Assembly: GCA_016801885.1 (NCBI GenBank)
Contig: CM028902.1
Location: 992,001 to 1,056,000, forward strand
Length of the DNA stretch: 64,000 nt
DNA from: Toxotes chatareus
Lineage: Eukaryota; Chordata; Actinopteri; Toxotidae
Reading direction: 5' to 3'
Positions 46,962 to 59,337 of the stretch are shown here, piece after piece. Each line of letters starts with the position of its first letter. The stretch's first letter is position 1. Position numbers and translations under genes: made by a program. Below the pieces are notes generated by a model, which was not told the DNA's origin, ran no database searches, and was given only the letters and a program-made list of their open reading frames with translations.

Positions 46962-49880
46962 AGGTACCAGAGAGCCACTGAGCAGGTTATAAAGACAGTG
47001 GGCTTCACTGTGGCTTTGCCCCCCCCCCCCGGAAGACAATACACAGTGAGATCTGATTCAACAAGCAGCCGATCAGAATGAAAAAGTTTCCACAGTATTA
47101 CTCTACAGAAACAGCACACACAGTGTAGAGGTTACAATTATAAGAGGTTAAAGAGTCAGTTCACTCACATTACACAGAACACGTCTTCTGACCTGCTTCC
47201 AGTGGCAGTTGGTCCTGCAGCCTGGTTTCATTTGTCCCGGTTTGGAGATATCTCAGATTTCTGCCACCACTCTAAAGACAATGGAGATAAATGGAATTCA
47301 TTTGTTTAGTTAAAAAAAAAAAAAAAAAAAAAACTTTAATTTGTCTGTCTAGAATCAGTGGCTTCTTTACAGAGGTTCATAATGTTAAGGACAGGTTATT
47401 AAAACTCTGGAAAGTTATGTACAAAAGTAATACATCAGGGTTGTGCATCTGCACATATTTGTAGTTGTGTTGTGTGAGAAGTTTAACCAGGTTCAGGTGT
47501 GTTGTAGAACATCCTGATGCTGATCTTCTGCTTTATAATCTCACTGACTGCCTCACTTCATATGGACTTTTCCCAACACTGTTCACAGTAAGATCTGTGG
47601 CTCATCGAGTCGAGTGACGACGACGCTGTTTGTTGTGGAATTTTTTTTAAAATGCCACGTTTCAGTGCTGTGAGCGTCTCAAATTAAATTCCATTCACCT
47701 CCACTGCATCGAGGTGGAGGCAGAAATCTCAGAGACAGACTCAGTCTCAGAACCTGGACAGTTGAACCAAAGCTACTGGATCTTCATGGAAGCTAAAGAG
47801 ATAAAGTATTTTTGTAATTTGGGTGAATTGACCCTTTAAAGCTGCAACTTAATGTATTTAGTAATTTCATTTTCTCAGAGTTTGATCCCACACATTCCCA
47901 TGCACCTGCTGTCCCAACACAACACATACAAACAGATTTAACACACACACACGAGGAACAGGCTGAGGTTTATCACAGTGCTCTGTTTGTACTGTTTCAG
48001 GAGCTTCTGTATAATTTGATTGTGACTTTAGCAGCTTGGATGTTGTTGGTGATATAAAAAGACTTGAGGATTTCTCTCGCTGAAACTCCTCCTCTCTGGT
48101 GGAGGTCTTTGCTCTCAGCAGCTCCTGGATCTCCTCCTCCTCCTCCTCCTCCTTCTCCTCCTCCCACCTGAGTTTGAAGCACTTTCTTCTTCTAGCCTTC
48201 ATGGAAAGACAAAGGGATGCAAACTGACCATGTTTTAGTTCCATGCGGTTTGAATGTTGTTGCTTTAGTTTTATTTTCAGCCACTAAACTGTCATGTGAA
48301 GAACGTGTTTTTTGTTTTACTTGAATACTAGACGTTAGCTTGGTCTCACTGTTTAAAATGGATTTACAGTTTGACTGGTTTGCTCTTTTTTTCCCCAGCG
48401 TTTAACATCGTAATACTCCACTTATGTTTTATTGGGATAATTTTTATTTTATTTATGAACTGAATGAATTGATGATGGTGTGCTGTGTGTTCAGAGAGGT
48501 TCGGCTTCTCCTGAATATCAGAATGTGTTTTCTTCACACACATAGAGCCAAGTTAAAGGACCACACCACTGTTTCTGCATATTTTCCACCCACTGATTCC
48601 AAGCCTTATATTTTAAGTTGCTGCTGTTTCCCAACATTTGTCCCACATTTGTTACCCAGTGCTTTATAAAGCAGTGATGAACACTTAAAATACAGCTGCT
48701 GTAATAAGAAGGTTAAACAAGATCAACATGATGACACAAAACAGACAGGATCAGAAGGATGATAAAAAAAATACTTAAGTTAGTAAATATATTGCCACAG
48801 GTTTATTATCATTGAAGCTGTCAGATGAAGTGCGTTGTTGACATCCTGTGGTGTTTTCAAAAAGTCAAACCTGGAGGACAACCAAACATAAGTAGACATC
48901 TCTACAACCTGATTCTTAAAACTACTGACGTCGCTGCCTGCAGCTGGAACCATCTAAAAACAGATGGTTTGATTGGGAAGTTTAAGCAGCGGTGAAGTAA
49001 AACATACATCATTTAATGAGCAAAATAAAACATGCAGAACCAGCAGATTGATCCTTTAACGTTAGAAGATATTGAACCTTATTTAAGACACATATACTGT
49101 ACTGTATAACTGTCACCATCAGTGTTAGTGTTCACATTAATGCCACATGTCCACGTCCCACTGCTCACTGATCTCACTGAACGTGTGTGACTGCAGACCG
49201 TTTCAAGTGAGGATGAAGCTCTGCTTCAGTTCTTTGTATGTCCCGCTGTTTGTTTCCACCGTCCTCTTCCTCTGTGTGTCTCCTCACGCACTGAAACTCA
49301 GTGGCTCATTTAAGCTGAAAGGATGTCAGACTCAGTCAGAAGTCAAGTCTTGATTATTTTTGTATCTGTTTTTATTTCCAGGTTTGGATGTTTAAAGGTG
49401 ATGTGGATGTGAATGTGCCTTATTCAATTCACACCCAAATAACCAATAATAAACCCATGATTTCAACTGCGATCTGGACTATATTTAATTTTTGGATTAT
49501 ATTTTTATCAGTGGAGTCTTTAATATGAAAATGAAAGTTTTCGATATGTTTGGTTGCTTTTAACCTTGAAATGTGAGATCTTATTAACTCAGATTTATTC
49601 TTCTTATTTTTGTTTCCGCTGCATAATAAAGATTATCCTATAAATAATGTCTGGATAAAATCAAAGCAGATTTAACAGGTAGGCTATACTGGACTAAGTT
49701 CCCAGACTACCCAGGTACATTTACCCAGATATACCAGAGGAACCACTGGACTAAAGCTACCAAAGTATTAATAAAGTAGAATGAAGTTGAAACCAGCTGC
49801 AGCTGCGGAAGCATCAGTGTCTCAGTGACTGGAGACATTTTACTGAGGAAACTTCTGTATTTTCCCACAGTAGGATTTTG
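46962..49880 (+). other. ANKRD27 3' UTR / intergenic, no gene seen
   Basis: Contains a C10 run near 47020, an A-rich tract near 47312-47334 and a CTC-repeat at 48133-48178 that creates a false poly-Glu frame on the minus strand. No splice-supported or family-recognisable coding sequence was found. Confidence 0.55.
49448..49630 (+). terminator. Candidate polyadenylation signals for ANKRD27
   Basis: AATAAA occurs at 49448-49453 and 49625-49630. Using them implies a 3' UTR of about 2.5-2.7 kb after the stop at 46961; an earlier unseen site is possible. Confidence 0.35.
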
Positions 49881-49922
49881 AACGCAGATCTGGAAGCTGT
49901 TTTTTTTTTTTTTCTTCAGCGG

Positions 49923-51355
49923 ATGGAGAAGCGGCGGTGGGCTGGGCCCTGCCGGGAAACACTTCCCCCAGAAAACAAGCGGCTCCGGCCGGAGGCAAGA
50001 GCCGTTACTAGTCGGCTCTGGAATGAGATGAATCTGTGTGACAAACCGGCAGAGTCTCCGAGTCTCAGCAGAGCGAAGTCAGCAGGTGAGTGAGCTTCCT
50101 GAACGTCGATCAGGTGAAGATGATCAAATAAAAGTCGTGTAAACCTCCCGGATCCGTCCACATGTCATCGGCGGAACATGCTAAAAATAACGTTGTTGCT
50201 GCTTGATCCAGAAACAAAAAGTTTTTTCTATCATCAGCCGCCAAACGAAACGACCTGTGGCGGCAATGACGTGCTGCGTGTGTTGGTGTTTGTTTACCTG
50301 TCAGGTGAGACACAAAGGAAACACACAAATGGAGCTAAAGATGTGACGCTGGGTGCGTTAGCTGTTAGCTTAGGTTAGCTGCTCGGCTGTGCTATAGGGA
50401 AGTCTCTGAACTCTGCCTTGGTGTTAGAACATAAACTCGCCGGCTTTATGTTAAACTACAGCTTATTTACTGATTTTACAGGGTTTTGTTTTTTTTAACC
50501 TAAATGTGGCTCAGTTGTGTCATGTTTGTTAAGCTAACGTAGCCTCACACGAAGCTAATTGTCTAACCTTTAACGGTACTTTGAGTTTTTCCTTTTCAGG
50601 CTGTCAAGATGAAACAATCAGTCAAATAATTACCTAATGACTAATCGACTAAAAATGATCATGTTCATACTCGATTACAGTAGTTTTTTAATCAAAAATG
50701 CCAAACAAATGATGGTTTCAGCTTCTTTAATGTGAGTATTTGCTGCTGTTTTGTTTTATAATCATAGTAAATTGATTATGTTAAACACAAAAAAAAAAAA
50801 ATGATAAGCTCTTGAAATACATCAGATTGTTAAAGCTTGAGTCAGTGGTTTCCAAACATTCTGACATGTGATCGGTGACAGTTGACCTGACTGTGAGTCA
50901 GCAGATCCTCTGAAGAGCAACTTCCCTCTAAACTGGGCTTTAAATAACTGTGATCATCACAAAGTTCAGAACAAATCAAAGGCCAAAGAAAAGGAAAAAA
51001 TCTCAAACCATCTCACAACCCTTCACATTTACCTGGTAACTCTTTGGAGGGGTAACATTTCACTGCATTCAGTTTTTAAAAACTTTTCTATAATCTCTTG
51101 TGAGACATTGGATCATGTCTCATCTTTGAGTCTCAGACTGGAGTATAAACTACTCCCACTGAATTGTACTGGAGTAGTATGAAGTAAGAAGTAGCATAAA
51201 ATGGAAATCGTGACGTAAACTTAGAGACAGTACTTAAGCAAATGTTCTTTCCGCCACTGCTTCTCGGAGTTTAGTTGGTCGGTAAAACTTTTCTTTGTCT
51301 CTCATCACAAACTGCAAACAGTAAAACGTTTATTCTGCTCTCTGCAGCGATGTGA
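49923..51355 (+). other. ZDHHC7 5' untranslated exons with an upstream ORF
   Basis: A first exon ends at the donor AGCAG/GTGAGT (50085). A second exon runs 51348-51434 (acceptor CTCTGCAG, donor CAA/GTAAGAAT). Spliced together, an ORF opens MEKRRWAGPCRETLPPENKR and runs 54 codons through exon 1, then Ala, Met, stop (TGA at 51353-51355). It precedes the main ATG at 51750 by another exon. It may be a translation-damping uORF or chance; no family is recognised in the peptide. Confidence 0.45.
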
Positions 51356-51749
51356 CCCAGACTGACAACAGCCTGTGACTCCATGGAGCAGCTGGAAGAG
51401 AGCAGATAATGTCATAAAGCAGACACACGTTCAAGTAAGAATCCTGAGTCGGGCTGCGTCTGGATTTCTCTGAGATTCTCCAACAGCTCTTGTATCAGTA
51501 TCAGTGTGCTCCGGCCTGAGGGGTTGTGCCCATGAGTGGTGATATCACAAAATTGAATTTTGATCCGATGCCAACAAATACCAAAGCCAGGATCAATGAC
51601 ACTGGTATTGATATTTAAAGCAAGATCTGCATAAAACCAGTGATGAATTTCAGCGGCTGGTTGATTACTGAACATCTATTTATGTTTGAACTCTATTCAC
51701 TAAAACTCATGTCCTGCATGTCCACCTCTGTTCCCTACATCAGGGCAGA

Positions 51750-54130
51750 ATGTCCTCGAGCCACCGTCTGAGGGATGTGGAGCAGCAGCGCCCCCTGCTG
51801 GACGGGGAGGACGCGGTGGTGGAGAGGAGTTCTCCCAACGAGACCAAGCAGCTCTGGTTCATCAGGGACTGCTGCGGCATGGTGTGTGCCTTCATCACCT
51901 GGTTCCTGGTCTTCTTCGCTGACTTTGTGGTCACCTTCGTCATGCTGCTTCCGTCCAGGAGCTTCTGGTACGCTGTGATCAATGGGGTGGTCTTCAACAG
52001 CCTGGCTGTGCTGGCGCTGGCCTCACACCTCCGCACCATGCTGACCGACCCGGTGAGTAGGCTGAGGGGTTTGTTTTGTTTTTTCGGGGGGGGGTTGTTT
52101 TGTTTTGGAAGAGAAAGATAGAGGGATGAAGTTTTCAATGTTCTGTGTCCTCCGTCCTGTCCTCAGGGAGCTGTTCCTAAAGGAAACGCAACTCAGAAAC
52201 ACATGCAGAGTCTGCAGCTGAAACCAGGCGAGGTTGTCTACAAATGTCCAAAATGCTGCAGCATCAAACCTGAGAGGGCTCATCACTGCAGGTCAGAAGA
52301 GTTCATACCACCTGAACTGTCCAATGAAGTTCCTGTGGTTTAGTCTTGTCCGTGGTCCATGCACATAATTCATTAGAAATTGGCTGTAGTGATGAAGATG
52401 AGCCCAGACGGTAAGATGTTTCCACGTTCTTCTTCTACAGTGTCTGTAAACGCTGCATCCGCAAGATGGACCACCACTGTCCCTGGGTCAACAACTGTGT
52501 CGGAGAGAAAAACCAGCGCTTCTTCGTCCTCTTCACTGTAAGTCCACTTCCTGTCCAGCTGTTTGTCCTTCCTTCTCTCCGGAGTCACTTTCATACAGGA
52601 CGACCAGAGAAACACACACACACGTGTACAGCTGTTTAAAGTCAGATCACATTCCAATCAGAAATTGATCTTTTTCTTTTAATTTTAAAGTTCATTCCCT
52701 GATTTGCCGACGTAAACTGTTGGAGGCCAGCGATTCTTCTCCGACGGATTAAAGAAGCAACACTGGTGACAAACCTGCGTGTGAACAGAGGCTGTTGACT
52801 GTTTGTATTTGTGTTAATAGTTAGAAAAGTGCGTAGTCTGTAGGTAACGTGTGTACTTAGTTTAAAACGCTGCTGCTGATGTTACATCAGAGCTGTGCAG
52901 ATAACTGGAGACGGTGGACGAGCAGTCCAATCACTGATTATTGATTGACAGAAAAACAATCAGCATTTTCATGGTAAAAAATACTAGAGATTTTTGCTAA
53001 TGCTAACTAAATGCTAATGATGGTGATGGTTGTGCCAGAGAACTGAAGTAGTGCAGAATGTTTAGGTTTAGACGCAGCCTTGCATCCTTGCATCCTTGAA
53101 TCCTTGCCTTTAGACTGGTTGTCCTCTGACGCCCGTAGTGTTGCTTCTTCTGACCAGCTTCTGTGTTTTCGTTTCTCCAGACCTTCATGTTTTCAGCAGA
53201 AGTGACCACACCACACTTGATGGTGACAGAAAACCTGCTGAATAACTCTTAGATATGTAAACCTTCAAAATCCAGAACAGCTGCTGGTCCACGCCTTCTT
53301 TGTGTTTTTCTTTTCTGCATTCAGCAGCTTCCTTCTCCTTTTTCTTTGCGTCTAATCCTTGTGTCAGACTTTTGAGAGGTCGAATCAATTTTCTCCTGTC
53401 CACAGATGTACATCGCCATGATCTCCAGTCACGCTCTGGCTCTCTGTGGGTACCAGTTCATCACCTGCATCAGAGTCCAGTGGAGAGGTGACCACCTTTC
53501 CCCTTCCTCCATTTTCCTCCTCATCTGATTTGAGAGTCTAAGGACATTGTGCTGTTCCAGCAGTGTAACCGTTGTGTTGTGTCTTTGTCCAGAGTGCAGT
53601 GACTTCTCTCCTCCAGTGACGATGATGCTGATGATCTTCCTCTGCATGGAAGGCCTCCTCTTCCTCACTTTCACAGCCCTCATGTTCTGCACTCAGCTCC
53701 ACTCCATCTGCAACGACGAGACGGTGAGGACACGACGTGTTTTACTTGGTGGTTCAGAGCTGCTGCAGTCCTTAGTTAGCTTTCATGGCAGCGTTTTTAC
53801 AGCAGTTACATGGAATCACAGTGCAGAGGTGCAGTTTGAGGGACTGTGGAGTTTATGTGTTTCTTCATTAATCACATTCAAACAGTGCAAGTAGACAAAC
53901 AAACTCTCTAAAGGCTAAATGTAATGAGGCTGTGTTTCTTCATCTGTTAGGAGATCGAGCGTCTGAAGAACGAGAAGCCGACATGGGAGCGTCAGACTCG
54001 CTGGGCGGGGTTGAGGTCTGTGTTTGGGGGTCAGCCCTCTCTGATCTGGATAAGCCCCTTCGCTGGACTCAAACTCCCAACCTTTCTCCCCAGACGCACC
54101 TGGAGGGGCGGGGCAGAGTTCTCAGTCTGA
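51750..54130 (+). CDS. zdhhc7: ZDHHC7, DHHC-type palmitoyltransferase 7
   Basis: Six coding exons: 51750-52052, 52167-52291, 52441-52537, 53406-53487, 53593-53723, 53951-54130. Phases agree and give 305 aa (human 308). It opens MSSSHRLRDVEQQRPLLDGE. Four membrane segments are visible: MVCAFITWFLVFFADFV, FWYAVINGVVFNSLAVLAL, MYIAMISSHALALCGYQF and MMLMIFLCMEGLLFLTFTAL. Between the second and third lies the cysteine-rich domain (YKCPKCCSIKPERAHHCSVC) with the active site DHHC at about 153-156 (KMDHHCPWVNNCVG). After the last segment come the conserved [20 protein letters not shown] and a C-terminus AEFSV, matching human PEFSV. Known role: S-palmitoylation of Golgi and plasma-membrane proteins. 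ZDHHC3 is the nearest alternative, but the N-terminus HRLRDVE and the end EFSV fit ZDHHC7. Confidence 0.95.
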
Positions 54131-55403
54131 CGCTCTGTCAGTGATTCCTCCTGTTGGTGGTGGATCGACGCTCCATGGCAGCGAGGGACCCGCAGAGAGT
54201 CCAGCTGGGTTTGTGGAGCGCTCAGTTCCTCAGGGTTTTCTTTTTTTACCTGGAGGCTCTTTCTGAGCCAGAGGAACCAGGTTCAGTCCCCCTGATCAGG
54301 ATCCTGCGTCTCCATATTTCACACTTGCCCTCTGACCTTCCTGTGGAGTGTAAGGCGAGGAAACATCATCACAGCTGGGAGCAAAAAAGATGTCTTCACC
54401 CAGTGCGAGATACGTGGAGGACCTGTTTCTCCCACATGAATCAGTCCAAGTCTGAATCCGTCACATTTTCTCCGATAAAAATCAAACCAAATGTGACTGA
54501 ATGTTTCTTTAACTCACTCACTAAGATGCTGGAGCTCAGAGCAGTTTGTAGAACAGGGTTGAATGGTAAAACGTTATCCTGAGGTATCGCAGCGGTGTCT
54601 CTGTCAGTACCGTCAAGAAATCTGCGGTCTGTGTGGAACGTTTGCACGAGGACACGGGACAACCAGAGGTGGAAATACGCCACCTCAGAATTCATCACCT
54701 GCTAACTAACCACTGTGAGGATGAACTTTTCATCAGGAACACAACCTCTACACAACCAGCAACAACAGTGTGCGGTGGAAAACCTGCTCTGAAGCCGTGA
54801 CCAGAAATTCTTTACATCAAAGAAGTTACATGTACTGAACACTTCACATGAAAATGATCATAAAAACATGTTAAAAATCACAGTTGAAGTGCTCTGCTGC
54901 CACCCTGTGGCAGGAAGCTTTACAGCAGTGAATGGCGGCTGCTCAGAGCCCTGTAATGTGATTTCTAATCAGCTGGGGAAGGTTGAACAGGATCAGAAAC
55001 TGGAGACCGCCCAACTCGAATGGAGAAATCTCTGGATTTGGATTTGCTCATCCAGTCGACTTTTCAGAAATCTAATGAAAACACTTGTTTCTCGCTCTTT
55101 AGAAGCAGTTCATGATTTAAATCCCCCAATAAACAGAACTCTCATGTTTTCAGATAATTCCACGCCTCCCTTCAAATCAAATCTTTCTCATCTTAATCTC
55201 ATTTTAGTGATTTATGTTTTTCACTGTGGATTGTGTATGGTCTGGACCTAAAATTCGAAATACAAGAAAACCACTGAATCCTACAGATTCTCTAAAATCA
55301 CCTGTACATGTCACCTGAGCACAGACCTGTTCATGTGAGCGGTTCCCTCCTGAGGCCCAGTGCTCTCAGAGGAACATTTCATTGTGACTTTTACAGTTTG
55401 GAA

Positions 55404-55409
55404 AATAAA
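55404..55409 (+). terminator. Candidate polyadenylation signal for ZDHHC7
   Basis: AATAAA 1.27 kb past the stop; the first canonical hexamer seen in the 3' region. Another, at about 55856, is possible. Confidence 0.4.
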
Positions 55410-56298
55410 ACCTAGCTGTTCAGTGTGTAAAGATGAAGAGATTGAACCTTGTGGTTTGACCGTTCCAGAGAACATGTTTTTACCTCAGTAAAACCTGTGT
55501 CAAAGCACACTGACCCTCAGGACTGGACTGTTTCCTTCAACACCTCTCAACTCAAAGCAGCTCGCAGGACGAACACTCTGATTTCAGAGTGTCTCTGTGT
55601 GTCTCTCTCTGCCTCCTCCTCCTGCTCAGAGGAGTTTTTAAAATGTTCTTATTTTTCTGTCAGCACTGAAATGAGTGCAACAACTTCAGTCTGATTTTAA
55701 ACCTGGTGAGACTTTCAGGCAACTGGGAAAAGTTTTGGAAAGACAGCTGGGACTAAATCAAACTTTTCAGAGACTGTATCTGAGGTGGACAGATTGGACA
55801 TTTGTTTAGATTCACATTTTATAGAACCTTTTATATATTTAATTTCCCCCACATTTAATAAACCAAGTTCATCTCTACCTCTTCAGAGTGTCTCTTTGTG
55901 CACACGGAAATGCAGCGATTGCACAGATTGTTACGATATTTTGTTCATGGTCCCCGGAGGATGAATCCTGCTGACTCCTGTGACTTTTCCTTCGCACCGT
56001 GTGAGGTGAGGTTGTCATTTGTATTGGATTGTGGTGAAATTTGACTCAAATGCTCATGTTCCCCTCAGGATTTAATTCAGGTGGAGCCAGAATCATAACT
56101 GTAACTGTCAGAATATCTGGTTCAGTTCTCCCGTCGTTATTTGGCAGCTGCTTCTCCTGGTTCTTCATGGTGAGACAGTCCGTCTGCAGGTGGACAGTTA
56201 TTCGTCTCTATCAGCTCTGACTCCACCTGTGCATTCAGACCAGTTTTCCCACTGACGGAGGCAGATTCTGGTGCCAGTTAATCATTTCTGATCTCCAT

Positions 56299-56322
56299 AC
56301 ACACACACACACACACACACAC
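56299..56322. repeat. (CA)12 microsatellite
   Basis: Uninterrupted AC repeat 30 bases before the start of the first TMED6-like gene; it may lie in its promoter or 5' UTR. Confidence 0.85.
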
Positions 56323-56351
56323 TGTACATGCACTGTTCATTTCCATCAGAC

Positions 56352-57253
56352 ATGTTGTCTACCGCTGCCTGTTCGTTTCTTATTCTTGTGTTTTGGGCTC
56401 CAGTTCACAGCGGGCCCCTGACAAACCCCCACCCCAACATAACGGACCAGGAGCTGTTCTGGGGTGCCGACCAGTACGACTTCTCCGTGGTGCTTCCTGC
56501 TGCTGGGTTGGAGTGTTTCTGGCACTTCGCTCACCGTGGAGAGAGATTCTACCTGAGCTTCATGGTGAGATGAAAGTCTGAGGCCTCCCATCGTTTCTCT
56601 CTGCAACACGAGCAGATTTTTTTTTTATGTTAACTTTCAATGTCAGAGAAATGTGTTTAAAAAAAAAAAAAAGCATTTCTCTGTGACATTAAGTGTTTCA
56701 GTCAGTGAGAAAACCTCAGACTGACACAAACTGTTTGGACAAAGTTGGTGTTCATGTAGAATCCACTTCCTCACAGTGAGAAACTCATTTATTTTTATGT
56801 ATTTTTGTATGAAGTATAGCAGCTTTTCTATATATAGTAGTGCATATACTGTATATACACACACAGTTCACAGTTTTTTTCATATATAGAGTATGGTAGT
56901 ATATTTGTATTGGGTTTCATCTGTGTTTGTATTTATATTCACTTATAGTAATTTATTTATATATGTAGTATTTTACAGAGAAACATATAACATTACTCAT
57001 GGTCAGACCTGTGGTCTTAACCACAAAGTCTGCAGGATATTAAAGTGTGTTTAACTCTGTCTCTGCTCCTGACGCCTGTTTGATTTCCTGCACGTCTCTC
57101 TTCTGTCTGCAGGTCCAGTGGGTGACGGGAGTCGGCCATGACAGACACCTGTCTGTCACCGTCAACTCTCCCAGTGGCCTGTTAGTGTCGACTGTCGATG
57201 ACGCGAAGGGTCAGGTCAACTTTGAGGCTGAGGAGACAGGTACTGTAGGCCTG

Positions 57254-57321
<68 letters not shown>

Positions 57322-58063
57322 ACCTTTAATATGCCTTTTTTTTTTTTTTTTTAAATTCTGCCCCATAACAGTGTGTCGCTGCCGTGACCCCACACGGGTC
57401 ACTGAGTGTCACATGCTCTCACCTCTGTGTCTGTCCAGGTTTCTATCAGATGTGTTTCAGCAACTTCCACAACCGTTTCGGCACCATGCAGGTGTCCCTC
57501 AGCTTCGGCGTTTACTACGACGGCTACCAAGACCCCGCCAAGAGCGAAGAGGAAGAGGAGAAGAAGAAAGAGGAAGTCAGCAGAAAGCTGAACAACACAC
57601 TGAGCATCATAGAGGTAACACACAGCTTCCCGCTGAAGGTGTTAGTGGTGGTGCTTTTGTAATGGAGGTTGTGGTGTTATTACAGTGAGCTGTGTGTGTG
57701 AACAGTAGCAGGGACAGTAACGGTCCTCAGTGAACGTCGTAGTTACAGCAGCTGTAACAGCAGCATCTGTAATTGCAGCAGCAGAGTTTGTCGAACTTGT
57801 GTGTGCGTCTCTTTGTTCTGCTGCTGTAGGACGCCACTCACAAAGTGGAGAACTACGTCTTCCACATGTTCCGCTACTACAGCTTCGGTCGCATGAGGAA
57901 GAGCGCTGACTACTTCTTGCTGCTGTCCAACTCGCAGTACATCACCTGGTGGTCGACGGCGCTCAGCCTCCTCATCATCACCTCCGGGTACCTGCAGCTC
58001 CTCTTCCTCAAAAGACTCTTCATCACCAAGACCGGCGCCGAGGACGAGAAGCCTCGCTGCTGA
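56352..58063 (+). CDS. TMED6-like p24 family protein, upstream tandem copy
   Basis: Four exons: 56352-56564, 57113-57239, 57439-57614, 57830-58063; 249 aa. The signal peptide MLSTAACSFLILVFWAPVHS is followed by the GOLD domain (FWGADQYDFSVVLPAAGLEC, CFWHFAHRGERFYLSFMVQW). The second Cys of the GOLD disulfide is in TGFYQMCFSNFHNRFG. After a Lys/Glu-rich coiled-coil stretch (57541-57580) come VENYVFHMFRYYSFGRMRKS and a membrane helix (WWSTALSLLIITSGYLQLLF), ending KRLF...KPRC. Known role of the family: cargo receptors cycling between ER and Golgi in COPI/COPII vesicles. An earlier in-frame ATG at 56328 would add eight residues before the signal peptide; 56352 is preferred. The exon pattern is the same as in the downstream copy. 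Confidence 0.9.
57256..57318. repeat. (GT)n microsatellite, about 30 units
   Basis: Longest dinucleotide run in the window, just after the donor of exon 57113-57239, followed by a T-rich tract at 57338-57353. It probably varies between individuals. Confidence 0.9.
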
Positions 58064-58249
58064 CGCACTCAGTCACAGCAGAAACAGGCCAGAGAGAAAC
58101 CAGCACCAGCAGATCCGAGTCCAGCAAATATCCAGATCTGCCTGTGTGCATGAAGGACCTGGAACCACTAATGATACTAAAAGGCTGCAGCGGCCATTTT
58201 TATTTCTGGTATTGTATTTGTGTCCTTTTGTGTTTCTTCACACAGTAAA

Positions 58250-58255
58250 ATTAAA
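58250..58255 (+). terminator. ATTAAA polyadenylation signal, first TMED6-like gene
   Basis: The common variant hexamer, 187 bases past the stop. Confidence 0.5.
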
Positions 58256-58363
58256 CTTTGCTCTTAGATGATCATGTGACCAGTTTGTGGTGTTTTCTTC
58301 AGACCTCTAAAACCAGCAGGTGCAGTCACATCTGTCTGAGTTCACACATTTTTTCAGTTTGTT

Positions 58364-58740
58364 ATGGAGCACATGGGAAACACCCTGGGCTTGTGCAGGG
58401 GGGGGCATCTACTGGATGGCTGCTGAGGCGAAGGCCAATAAGAAGCGCTGTCCTGTGCCTCTCAGGAAGAGTCAAAGCCCTGGAGGAGCTGGTTGAGACC
58501 ATCAAACAAAGAGGCTCAGGCCAGATCTCCACAGCCCCCGAGCTGGTCAAGAACCTGGTGAAGAGCAACAGTGTGAACGAAGGTCTGAGAGACACCTACC
58601 ACGTCCTGTCTGGAGATCTGCAGGTTGATCAGAGGACCATGATGCGCTGGCTGTTCCAAAATGATGGTTTGGATGACTGGGTAAAGACTGCTGGAGTTTT
58701 ATTGTCTCATCAGTTATTATTGAGAGTTTTAACTTAGCTG
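58364..58740 (+). pseudogene. Unidentified coding-like fragment, possibly a retrocopy or exon remnant
   Basis: An open frame of protein-like character without introns lies between the TMED6 copies. Its best part runs RVKALEELVETIKQRGSGQI, STAPELVKNLVKSNSVNEGL, RDTYHVLSGDLQVDQRTMMR and WLFQNDGLDDWVKTAGV, an amphipathic-helical stretch of ordinary composition. Just upstream, another frame gives EAKANKKRCPVPLRK, suggesting a frameshift near 58460. A G8 run at 58398-58405 also breaks the frame. The family was not recognised; alpha-helical repeat proteins such as PPR/LRPPRC were considered without proof. No start, donor or polyA tract is convincing. Confidence 0.35.
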
Positions 58741-59337
58741 CCAAATCATTTTCTGTCAACAACCAACCACCATCAACCACACAATTGACAACACCTCCAC
58801 AAAATAATGTTCATCCAGGAGCCTGTTTTACAATTAGACGATGACCTGCTGTAAATAAATCAGGTTTTTTCTTTTACAGATACAAACATGGATTCATTAA
58901 TGGAGAAAAGGCCTTACCTGTTTTACTTTCTACATGGGGAATAATTTGCAAAGGCGATGACCTGAATGTATAAACATGTAAGTTTAACATAATAAATCCC
59001 ATTAAAAGATAATAAAAGTCTCTGTGTCTGAACACCACCCAGATCTGAGCCCATTGGTTCCTACTGAAGTCTTTCATCTTTAAAAACACCTCACATATAT
59101 TTTCATTTTTAAAAAAAGGCTCTGTGAGTGTCATCGCACAGGTTAAAGCTTTACTGTACAGTTTTATCCAAATACAGCACATGATTTCGGACAAATTACT
59201 GATATGTTATCCGGCATAGAGGCTGAGAGTTTGCAGTCGTGGTTAATAATTCTCCTGCGGCTGATATCTGAGAATGAACAGAGGGAGGCAGCGGGCTCCT
59301 CCATGTCCTGGTCCTCAAAAGGAAACAAGCTCCAGCC
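58741..59337. other. Spacer between the TMED6 copies
   Basis: A/T-rich and noncoding; the last 100 bases hold the promoter and 5' UTR of TMED6. No TATA box is evident. Confidence 0.5.

Larger units (their letters stand above)
54131..56351 (+). other. ZDHHC7 3' UTR and spacer to the TMED6 pair
   Basis: Open frames here (for example 54154-54582) have no family resemblance and no splice context, so the stretch is read as 3' UTR plus intergenic DNA. A (CA)n run at 56299-56322 ends just before the next gene. Confidence 0.5.

Noticed and set aside
46391..47119. Minus-strand frames over the ANKRD27 last exon
   Set aside because: Shadows of the low-complexity tail; codon choice and homology support the plus strand.
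47867..48244. 125-codon minus-strand frame with a poly-Glu block
   Set aside because: Produced by the CTC repeat at 48133-48178 in the presumed ANKRD27 3' region; no splice sites or homology.
54154..54582. 142-codon plus-strand frame after ZDHHC7
   Set aside because: Lies in the 3' UTR, without recognisable domain or splice evidence.
57047..57688. 213-codon frame spanning the (GT)n repeat
   Set aside because: Reads through the true donor at 57239 and the microsatellite; only its first part is a real exon.
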